Positions 11,601 through 23,600 of a stretch of 64,000 nucleotides of DNA are shown here, piece by piece; position 1 is the stretch's first letter; each line of letters starts with the position of its first letter. The notes beneath the pieces were generated by a model, which saw only the letters and a list, made by a program, of their open reading frames with translations, had not been told where the DNA came from and ran no database searches. A program made the position numbers and the translations under genes. The DNA is from Scolanthus callimorphus (lineage: Eukaryota; Cnidaria; Anthozoa; Actiniaria; Edwardsiidae): positions 6,313,831 to 6,377,830 of the forward strand of contig CM066919.1 in the NCBI GenBank assembly GCA_033964015.1. Reading direction: 5' to 3'.

Positions 11601-14600
11601 CGTGTTCGTAAAGTTGAGATTTGACCATTCTGTACCTCTATTAGGCCCCTGTAAACGTTAAAGCAACCATTAGACTGTACAACTTTGCTATTGTAACCGT
11701 GATATGAAGTGGAGTACAAGGTATTTGCTTGGCCAAATTAATTTTATGACATTTTTATACAAATTAAAATAAGTTATAGAATTTATGTTGAATTCAAAGG
11801 GGCCATGTTTTTCTTCGATCCACCAGCAGCAACCTCTCACGTTTGTTTGTTCGGAAGCAAACCCCGCGAGCACCTCCAAAAAGCCACGCGCCCCATCAAA
11901 ATTCAAATGGTGCGCATCTCTTAGGAAATACCCGACTCTCGTGGCGAGAGCTCCCCGGCTCGCCACCTCACGGGGAGGCTCTGGTGACAGTCACTTGAGA
12001 GCCTTTGCTGATTGGCTGATTTTGAACGTTCGGGCATGCGCAGAAAGTTCATTCCCTCGACGGCTCTATATTATTCTCGTACCCAGAGCTCCCCGGCTCG
12101 TCACCTCGCGAGTGAGGCTCTGGTGACAGCTACTGACGCATGCGCGAGATAATACAGAGCCGCTGAGAGAAAGAGCTTTCAGCGCATGCTTCGACGTTCA
12201 TAATCAGCCAATCAGCGAAGGTCTTCAACTTGCCTTTGCCAGAGCCTCCCCTGCGAGGTGACAAGCTTGGGAGCTCTGGATACTCTGGATACGAGAACAT
12301 TCTCGTACCCAGAGCTCCCCGGCTCGTCTGCTTGCGGGGGAGGCTCTGGGGACATCCATTTAAGGGCCTTCGCTAATTGGCTGATTTTGAACGTTGGAGC
12401 ATGCGCAGAAAGTTGTTTCTATCAACGGCTCTGTATCAAATGGCTGCCACAGATCCTCCCCCGCGAGGAGACGAGCCGGGGAGCTCTGGGTTCGAGAATG
12501 CTCAAAAAACAATGCGCAACAATGTTTCCCTGTTTAGCGACCCCAGGCAACATCATTACCTTACTCGTTTACCAGAAATCAGAGGCAAAGAGCAATGTTT
12601 TGGCAAAGTAGAAATGATAATTACGTTACAGCTGTTTCAGGTAACACGCGACTTCGCCGTTGCCGCCAGAGTTTGGCAGTTGGGTTTTCTGTGCTGTCCA
12701 TAAATGCAATCCGTGTCTGTGTGAGCCAATCATATCCTTACTCAGTGCATTCGATTGGCTTCCCTTGCGAGACGTGTCGCGACAGAAGCCAATTCACTGC
12801 ACTAGGCGAAACTATGCAAGGATCTGATTGGCTCACATGGTTTGATTGACTACAAAGGAAAACCCAATTCCCAAAAGCTCTCTCGATGTTTTGAACGCGC
12901 TGGGTCGCGTGTTACCTGAAACAGCTGTAACAGAGTCTATTTTTCAAATAATGGAAACTTTGAACTGTTTAACCTAATGCCCTTAACCTAATGTCTCTTG
13001 ATAATTATCATTTCACAGCGAGATGACATCCCTGAATAAAGGTATCTCTCGGAGCCAGACGATCTGCATGCTTGCTGTACCAGCCAAACTGACCTGCATA
13101 GATCTACTACAGTTCGTCGCGCCCTCTGAGTAAGTTATCGTAACTTTACTGAGTCTTACCAGCCAATCAAAATCGAATAAATAATCCATTTTTACTGCCA
13201 AATGGCTTCCCTTTTCTAGTCAATCAAACTTGGTAGTTACTTTGATAAGAGAAGATTTAATAAATAAATTAATAATGATTTATTCCATGTAAAACCCAAA
13301 TCAGTGGTACAACTAGAGACTACTGCAACACTAGGACATATTACAAATCGTGTCTCAAACACAGCAAAGTTATACAATGCTTTTGAGTGGTATAATGCAG
13401 ATTGTTATATAGCGAGTGCTCACTCACTCCAACCGCGCTCTCATTGGCTAAATCAAGGTCACGTGGTGAAGTACAAATCAAATATTCCCCGATCAGTCAA
13501 TATTGCGAAAAATTATTGACCGATTGGGGAATATTGCTTTCGCGCGTCGCGTTTGAGAGCGAGAAAAAATAGAAGTTTATTGTAAACACGCGAGTCTTAT
13601 TTAAAAAAATCTTTGCTAATTTTGATAAGTTTTTGCTAATGCAAGAAAATTGTGTTATTTAGGAGTGTTTCCCTTTACATGATGCAGTCGGCGCACACTT
13701 TGTAACTTCACTTTCATTCTTGAAATACGTTTGTTTTGACTTAATAATTGCAGTATGTTTTCTGCTATATAACAAAACACTTAAGAGCCAATGTCAGGAA
13801 AAACCAGACCAAAATCAAAATTCTTGGCCAGTGATAAAATCCAATCTACCTTTATTTTAGGTTTACAGGTAGATATTAGTGAGTTTCGCAACGTTCTGGT
13901 GTTTATTTTGCGAAATACAAAGGAATTTATGAATTAAATGAGAAAATCGATTTCGCGGCCTCGAGCCCTGAAAAAAGCCGTCCGAGGAACCCAAAACAAA
14001 AAGTTCCTCGCGTGAACACAAAGAGCTCGAATACCACCAAATAAACACCTAATTCCGAGAAAATAGACCCCTATCAGCTCACAAGCAGCAGGATTAATTT
14101 TCTATTTGATGTTTTTGACAGTCTAGGAATACATTTTTGGAGTGAATTTTGCAACCGTGATTTTACCTTGAAAACTAAGATAATTATTTCGAGTAGTGGC
14201 TTATCTCCGATCATCCTGTACGTCAGGCTACAAAGTGTACATATGTTGTTCTTGAACGTCATATAAAAATTGGTTTGGGTTTTTGAGGCATCGCTCCGAA
14301 ATTATTCACTGAAGTTGTTGTGAAATTCGAGATTTCCAGTAAATTGTCACCTTGTTGACTTCCGAGCCGAGTTTTAAATCTCAGAGTAATGCCGAGTTTT
14401 CGCGACTAAAGAGTAGCTTTATTCATATAACCCCATCAAAATACAAAGAGAGGAAGACTATGGCAGGAAAAGTTCGAATTTCTTTCTGAGATGGGATTAT
14501 TTCAGCAGAAAATTACGAGTGACATTGAATGGAATTGCTCGAGGTCAAAGCCTCGGACGGCTTTTTTCAGGGCTCGAGACCGCGAAATCGATTTTCCATT

Positions 14601-17600
14601 TAATTCATAAATTCCTTCGTATTTTGCAAAATAAACACCAGAACGTTGCTAAACTCATTTATATCTACCTGTACACCTAAAATAAAGATAGATTGTTTTT
14701 TTAATCACTGGCCGCACCTGGTCTGGTATTTGCTGACATTCGCTCTTAATGAATACTCCCTCGGGAAACACCAGTTTTGTTTCCCTCGAATCTCGATGTT
14801 TCCCTTCGTGTAAGAAGTTGGCACAATCCCTTAACAGATATAATTTACATCGTTAATTAAAATATACTTTAATATTTTTATTTTATCTGAAATATTTCCC
14901 CCTTAATAGTTTACAGTAATTCATCGTGTGCGTAATATTTTGCTTTTTTGTGAATGTAGAGAATTTATTGAGCACATCAAGATCATACGAGATGCCACAC
15001 CCAATCAATACATGGCCTTGATCAAGTTTAGAAATCAAGTAAGAAAATGCCGTATGCTCTGCTTTATTTTCATCTCTGGTCTCATCGCTTCTCTGGAACA
15101 GTCTACTACTCTTGAGTGCGTACATTTATTAATAGGTTACGCGCCCTGTGGTTGGTCAATTCGAGGTCCATACTTTTTCCTGCACAGACCCAAAATTGAA
15201 AGCACAAACAATTATTCAAATGCTTGTAATAAGTGTCTTATTAACCTCGATAGCTCGGGCCATACGGTAAGTTATAGATCTTCGAATTTTCCCGCCTTTT
15301 CTTATGGCCCTCGCGCTACGCGCTTACCGTGTAACATAACTTACAGTATGGTCTTCGCTCCCGGTTAATAAAGTATATATCTATTTCGACCTACGTCTAG
15401 CATTCACACCCATGCTTTAAGGGGAAGTGAAAATATATTTATCCCCAGACCCCGAACTGAAGCTGCTAAGCATGCGTTTGAATACAGAGGGGCTGTTATG
15501 TGGAACGGCCTTCCGGGTAACTGTAAGAAAATTAACGATATAAATTCTTTTAAAGTTAGTTTAGTAGATAAATAGTATAGGAAGAGCATCACATGATGAA
15601 TGTGATACCATAGTTTATTTGATTTTAAATAAAGCTTATGATAATGATGATAATTTATATGGTGGCCATGTCCAGGAGCAATATGTTTCAAAAATTGTTG
15701 CCAGCACCTTGCTCAGTCACGTTTTTCTTGTTGTTATTTGTTTCAGGAGTTAGCAGATGAATTCTATAATACATTTAATGGGCAGGCGTACAATTCCTTC
15801 GAAGAAGAGGTTGGTGTGCTTTCCTTTCTATTACTTTCTCGACAAGCTTAAGGCCATGCTACATGAGGCAATTTGTTTTGCAACTCGCAACGCAACGATG
15901 ACGAATTAAAAATCATTGCGAGTTGCCGCGGGATATTACACACTCGCAATATTTTTGCAACTTGCAATGCACCCGCATGGAAAATGATAAATTACAGCGG
16001 CACTATCAAAATCAAACGCGCTGATTGGTTCATTCAGGGAACCCATTGCGTGATAAATTGCCAAGACGTTGCATCGCAACGTTGCAAAAAGTAGAGCTCG
16101 GTTCTACGTTTTCTGCAACTCGCAACCATATCAAGAAAGTGCTGTCGTTTTTATGGCAAACCCGCGCGGGTTGCCTGTGGTGTTCAAAACGTGACTCAGG
16201 CCCCTCAGCGGGGGGTAAAAACAAAATGGCGACCAAGAGAAGGATGTTTCTCGAGTATCTGCAAGTTTTGGTCAAATTTCCTGCTTTTTTCGCTGAGATA
16301 TGAGGAAAAGTACTTACAGACCTTCCAAATAAGGTAAGGGGGATTTCCTAATAAGGAAGTTTTGCAACGTCGGCAAAACGACAGCTTTTGGCGAAATTTT
16401 CTTGATATGGCAACAAAATATTGCATTGGAGGGGGTGCAACACGCGCGCTTTTCGCTGCAACTCGCAACGCAACAAATATTGCGTTGCGAGTTGCAAGAA
16501 AAATTGCCTCGTGTAACATGGCCTTTGCTCATATCAGTAAAGGGCGTAGCTAAAGTTCAAGCCCACTATGAAAATCACGATTAATACTTGTGTAAGATAC
16601 CAAGAAAAGGCCCCATGGGGCGTAGCCTGCGTAAGCCGCAGCCACTTAGCGCTCGCCGGAAAAGGACGTCACATGGGACGGGCACCGCTTTCTTTCTCGT
16701 ACGCTTTAGAAATGTCAGTCATTGTTTAGATTGACAGTTGAAAATTGCAAAAAAAAAAAAAACAGAATGACAGTGGCTACGAAGCCTTTGTCTTTGGTAA
16801 ATAGAATAAGTTTGGCCACAAATTAGCCGCTTTGACCAAACTAAATAAAAAGCAGAATAATTCAATGTTTATTTGGTTGTTTTTAAAAAAGACTAAAGAA
16901 AATTGATGCTATATTTTTTACATTGCTGTGTGTGAGTGAATATTCGAAGCATAGAAACCAGTTTTGCGGGGCGCCGAAGTCACTTAATGTGTTAGCGCGA
17001 ATTGTTCAATAAGTTATGCTCTTTAATTTATGCTGCCATTTTCAATATATTTTCATATTCCAATATAAATTTATATATTATATTTTCCATGCCTACCCCT
17101 CCCCAACCATGCATTGTATCAAAATGCCATCAAATACTTTTATGTGTTACTCCATATTCACGAGGCTCCAACAACATGGCTTTGATTTTTTCAGGTGTGC
17201 CATCTTGTTTATGTGGCGAAAGTCGAAATTGTCAAGTCGTCTCAGGTTCGTAGTCAACTTGCTACAAAAAAGGAACTTTAATTTGCGCTTTGAAATATAT
17301 AGCCTATAAGCTTGAAGCGCAAAGGATAATGGGGTATCTAAACTGCTACTGTTTGATCTGAATTCAGACAGTTATCGCAACCACAGGTAAAATCATTAAA
17401 TTCCAGCACATTTCTAAGCATTTTCGTTTCTAATATTTTACAGAAATTCAAATAAATCTTTACCCATACACCCTAGCGCACCAAGCTTTGTTGCTTTTCC
17501 AGTGACAACGTATCCCGGAAACGGAGACTGTGCACCCGATATTAATGTTCCTTCGACGACACGTTTGCCGTGTATTTTCAGGGTGCAAGTCTGGTCTGTC

Positions 17601-20600
17601 CGGGTTTGACTGAGCTGCCAAAATGCCCCGTCTGTCTAGAACGCATGGTAAGTGAAATTGTGCATTACAATTCTTTTTATTATAACTAGCCACTTGGTTA
17701 AGTAATTTTTGCTAGGGTTCCCATGACAACGCCCACTGAAAAAGCGTGCGACAACTTTGATTATAGTTAACCACTTGTTAAAGCAATGTTTTCTAAGGAT
17801 TCCATGACAACGCACAATAAAAAAGCGTGCGACAACTAGCCGAGCCAGACACCGATCCGCCAAAGTGTTGAATAAGGCGAACGTTGTATGGACACATTCT
17901 AAAAAAACTTTAGCTTTTTGCTTGGCAAGCTTCCTTGTTCGTGTTACTGAGATTGCTTTTATAGAGCAGATTTCGCATGACTGAAAAGTGCCGCGACACA
18001 GAGCGGCACGGAACCTGGCCTGCTGTAGATACGGAATGAAATCGTGTAGTCGCGGTACGGTCAAGGTCGCGGCACAACTCTTTCGCGGCACTTTTCACAG
18101 TCATACGAAATCTGCTCTAATTTCAAAATGAGTTTCAGCGCCTCGAATACATTTTCCATTTCAATCTTTGCATTGCAGGACGAATCTGTCGAGGGCGTAC
18201 TCACAATCCTGTGTAATCATTCCTTTCACGGCAGTTGCCTGTCCAAATGGTCAGATACCACGTAAGTCCTGTGTGCTAGAATACCAGTTTTTTAGTGTTT
18301 CCGAGAAATTTTGTTCCCTCAGAAAATAAAAGACCCTTCACGGTTTCCTCTTTTGAAAATCAGAACATTGAAAAGAGCATCTGAAACTTAGTGAATTGTC
18401 ATGTAAAATGGCGATGGAACAGCCCTGAGAAGTCACGAAATTTTAATGTAGAAATACCAAGCTCGAATTTCCCCGATCACATCCCCCCCCCCCCCCCCCC
18501 CCTGCCTACATTATAGAGGATTTAACATGAGCGCGCGTGTTCAACTCGATATGTTACGAGTGAGCGGAGCGAAAGAGAAGACGAAATTCGTATCTCCAAG
18601 CGCCCGTGTAGTGTCCTGTTTATTATTTGACGAGTGTGTCAGGGAATAGTCACCGAGACAAAGTCGAGGTGACTATTCGCTGATAATCACGGAGCTTGAG
18701 GCGACTTATTGTTTTTGTATAATTGCTAAAAAAAAACTTGCTTTTGTTTAATTTTTTTCACGATCATAACAACACTCGAGCGCGCACTTTCAACAACTCG
18801 ACCAATCAGCGCGTGGAATTTTTTTATAATCACTTGGTAATTATACTAAACAGGAAATAATAATAATAGTCCAGGCATTCTACGACAAAAATGGGCCTGA
18901 CCTGGAACTAATTCCCACAAAAGAAATTTCAACTGTTTTTGGTTCTTTGATCACCTCTTAATAACATATGAAAAGTCCCAGAAAATCCCGCCACGGCAAC
19001 ATTCCGAAAAACAGGATTTATTTGGGGCAGTCGAGGAAGCGATTTGTAGCCGCATGGAAACGAGGCTGGTATAATAAATCAACATCGCGGCTCGAAAAGA
19101 CGATAGTAAAATGCACAAAACTACTTATCGACATTGAAAATATTTTAATTATTTTTCAGTGCAAAAATCCCACATAACAGAGAGGAAAAAATCTGTTTGT
19201 TTTTTTCGAAAAAAGCAAATCGCGGTTCTAATATGCAAAGATTTCATAAAGAAACAAGCAGAAAACTGAAAAATTTAAGAAATATAAATTGCACGTTGTT
19301 TGGACTACTTAAACTAGAACCAACGGGAAAATATAAATGTTTTACTTGTTAATGTTTAATTGTAAGAAAGAGAAATTGCCGAATTTGTTTGTTTACTCTA
19401 AAACTAGTGCCTTCTGAAAGCCGTCGGAAATGATGTTTCTAGCGCGCGGGCATCGTATAATTACTTAGTTATCATTACTTAGTCAAGCGCTCGGAGTATT
19501 TCACCTGTTGCAGAAGGAAAAAAGCAATACTGTAAAGATGTAAACAATTCTGCATTTATCATTGTATAATTAATGTAAGTAAAATGTCTTGCTCGATGTC
19601 TTGATCGATTTCTTGAATAAGGTATTTTAGCAATGGGCAATTGAATTGTCTATTTGCACTAGAAAATTGATTCAGGCCGTCGCAACATTGCTTGGAATAA
19701 AATTATTATTTCACGGTGCACGATAAAATGTCATGATTAGGGCTAGAGAAATTCCGAATTCTTACAAATCTGCAACAGTTTTGCTATTAGAGACTTTTTG
19801 GAATACATATTCAAGAACTTATTGGATTTTGATTCATCAAGCGCATTTCCAAGCCATCTAGTTTTAATTGAATAATTCATTAGCGCTGCGCACAGATTCT
19901 AAGATTCAGACAAACAATCCATCTGAAATCATCCCATTCAGAAGGACCGCGCTTGAATACGAGCCAGGGTAGGATTGCATACAAGCTCTCTGCTATAACG
20001 AGAACAACTACCAGTTTACCAATTCATTTTGTATCGTTCTTTTGAGAGAAAACTGAGAAAATGGGAGATACGTGTATTTGTTTGTCTGAGATGTTAATTA
20101 GTGTGACGTCATCTGTGTGCAGCGCTATTGACCGTTGAGAACAACACCCCTGAGCCGTCCCGACTCGTTCTGGCGAAGACGGCTTTCATTATTTAAAACA
20201 GACAAGCAGTGTTCTCATCTCTTTGATGTTGCGTGCGGAGCATCGTGATTGCTGTCAAATGGAAATGGACAGCGTAAATGTCGATGAGGATCCCCCCACA
20301 TTTCCACACTGGGGGTAGTAGTTCTTTAACGTCCCCCTTAAACTGGTTACAGTTTATAGTAAAGGCGAGACGGAACCCCGGTTGATTGTTTCATCCGAAA
20401 GACGAATGGTAAAGATGAATGGTAGCGAGTAAATGATTATCGCAAATAAGAAGCAATCTAAAGGCCCGTTCACACGGCGCAATCTTAGCTGTGATTTTTC
20501 CATCTATTTGGCTTTGCGATATTTGTCCGTTTGTTGGTGATTTGAAGAAATCGCACCCGCATCGCAGTGGAATTTGAACGTTCAAATCTTCTGCGACGTC

Positions 20601-23600
20601 GCGGCGACATCGCAAGTGAAATCGCCATAAGATCGTCGGCCGTTCACACCGCGCGATATGACATCGCCGTGGAATCGCCACAGAAATCACGCCTCAGATC
20701 ACAGCTAATATCGCGCCGTGGGTGAATGAGCCATAAGCGATCGCTATAAATAGCGATAACTGATAGGAAAGAAGTCCGTCATGAAAACATTTTTACCTTC
20801 CATCGCGCGGTCAGATTTTCCCTTTAACACGCCATTATTAGGCGGGAAAATTGGCGAGCTTATTGGGCAGATGGTTCCGAACGGTTAACCGACGGAGAGT
20901 CTCACTAGCATACGCAGAACACTCAAGGAAGTACAGATGGCACATGAAAAAATAGAAAATCGTCAAGTCACCGGTTCACGCACATCCGCATCCCACACAA
21001 TGGCTGAATGCGATTTTCAACGGGCGTGGGGGGAGAGATGTGAATTTTTTGTACCTGCCATGGCCAAGTTAAGTACGTTGTTGATGGTCAACACGCCGAG
21101 CTACCAATAAGATGACCCACTACGGACGATCAGCGGGCAAAGGTGCAACATTTTCCTTTGTGGACGGGATGAAGAGATGTTTTCCTGACGAACTCACAGA
21201 ATAAATAACGGCTAATTACAGCACAACGGCGTTATTATGAACTGATTCCGCACCCTTTAAGCCGATGGCGACGCATTCGTGAAGACATCAATTCTCCACC
21301 GCCGCCGAAAGCCCAGTACGTAGTGCAACTGTTTTTTATTTGCCCAGAACCCAAGTCCACCTCAACACAAATCAAAGTATGGAACATGCGAAGAGTCCAA
21401 GCAGAGCTACGTGACGCCCCCATGCATCGAAATATGTTAAATATTGCTAAATGACCACCTCCTACTGTCCTACAAGTTTGATATCCGCCATCACACGATT
21501 ATAGAAGTTGATCGAATTTATATTTATAGAAAATGCGCTTTGATTTTTCGTGACATTTACACAATTACGAGCTAGGGTCACAATGCCGTGGACTGTATAT
21601 CACACAAGGAAAATTTTGACTGTCGATTACGGCGATGATGCTATTTTACGAAAATTCACATTCCGCCGCTTTACTGGCGACAATTGAGCAAGTTACAAAT
21701 AAATAATATTCGGTAGTGTGCGTTTTATCGATATTAAACGTTTTTATGCGAAACTGTCGAAGTTTTGATAAAATTTAAGCAAATTAAAGGGCATTTCCGG
21801 TTTCAGCCTCGTTTTCATGTAGCACGCAGAGAGCCTCTCCGTCAAAAGCTGCAAAACGGAGTGTTGCCGTGCTGGGATTTTTTGGGACTTTTAGTATGTT
21901 CTTCTAGACGTTAATTCTAACAGGTTTCTGAAGAGAAAGCTTTTGTGGGAATTAGTTCCAGGTCCAACCATAAAATGCCTGGACTATAATTGTATTCTCT
22001 CAGTGAAACACGCCAAAATATTAAAGTAATATTCAAAGTTTTTTTTTAATATTCAAAAGTGAATGCGTATTCATAAATAACGCTTAAACTGAAGGAAGTC
22101 GGGGCGTTACAGAAATGCGAAATTTCCTTTCTTCAAAAAATGGTTAGATGCCACTAAGTAGGTGGCATAGCCTTAACCACGTGTTGTAGGTTGAAAGTCC
22201 GAAGACTTTTCTCGTCCTTATCGAGGGAGATGCTAACCTTCTCTCGGCTCATACAACACGCTAGTAACACGACCACGAACGCATATATAGGTCTGATAAG
22301 CCATGTTGTCATCCATGTGGGATGAGTGATTTATTATCAAAGTTTGTTTTTGGTTCATTTTTCATGTCTTTTCTACTGGTACTTCCTTCTTGAAGATAAT
22401 TTCGTTATTGTTTACATAAACAAATAATACTTGTTTTATTTACAGTCATTTATATATTGTTCGTTGTACGCATGCGCAGTAGATTTTTTTGTTCAATTTT
22501 GCTATTCTTTTGTATAGTTGCTTATTTATTTGCTTAATGTCGCCCTTGGGAAAATCAGGGAAATTAGCGAGTGATATTTCTTCGCATTTCTTCTGCGACT
22601 CCGTTCAATCGTCCATTACTGCCCCGCTTACGTCGAGCGAAAGATCTGTTGGGTTCTTTGATTTCTTCAGTACCCCAGCGGTCATATTTCTTGAATATTT
22701 TAGCCATTTCTTTACTAACAATACATCTAGTTTTACCTGCAAGAGAGGTTATTGTCTGTAGCTGAATCATAGTGTTATTCCATTTCTTTATGAAAGAATA
22801 AAATTATGCATTTCAATGTATTTTTCATACACAAATAGAGAGAAAGGACAAAACAGACAAGATTTGTGCCGACGTTTCGGACGAAAGTAAAGAGTCCGAA
22901 ACGTCGGCACAAATCTTGTCTGTTTTGTCCTTTCTCTCTTTTTGTCGTCGATTTTATTGGGACATTGCATCCATTTTGGATCCAGATCCATCGCTGTTAG
23001 TGTTTTCAAAATTATTTCAAGCCAAATGTATTTTTCATGCGATGTAAATTTCTAATAATTATAAGTCTACATGAACAACAACAACCAAAGGTTGAGATTT
23101 ATGTTAAACGCCGTGGAAAAATGGTGTTTTGCTGACGTTTCGAGCGTTAGCCCTTCGTCGGAGCAAAGAAGTCTTGGAGGAGAGTTTGTATGCAGTGGCA
23201 GCAGGTGGGAAACTTGTATGCGCTTGCGTTCGTCAAAGTGAGGACAGGCTTGTGAGTTTATGATAGCGTGGCAAACTTCGCATTCCATTAAAAATTCCGT
23301 GCTCCTGGTTATTTCCTTCGTTGTTTTATTGTATCGGCACGGATTATTTTTTCGGTCAAGACCGCCTAACAAAAGACGTTTCGCATGATAGAACGTCCAG
23401 AAGTAAACTAAGACCTATGGCAAACGTCATGCCAGAGTCGCGCCGTTTCAATCCAAAATAATAGAAAGTTTTCTATTATAAAGTCTAAGCGGCATCCTTT
23501 GAAAAAGGAAAGGTTCGACAGAAGGAGTTCGACAGTGCCGTAGGCCTAAGCTTGATTTCATGTCGAGTGACATATGCTTGCGGTGACTGCATGTACTGCT

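Noticed and set aside
11785..12611. Overlapping plus-strand frames of 84-117 codons
   Set aside because: They are read-through of three MITE copies.
16025..16303. Protein-coding gene repeated at 37705-37893 (shared [12 protein letters not shown] frame)
   Set aside because: The shared sequence is a dispersed repeat in introns of two unrelated genes, without splice signals or a known domain.
23067..23372. Retroelement protein fragment on the minus strand
   Set aside because: No reverse transcriptase, integrase or GIY-YIG motif could be seen; kept only as a dispersed repeat.
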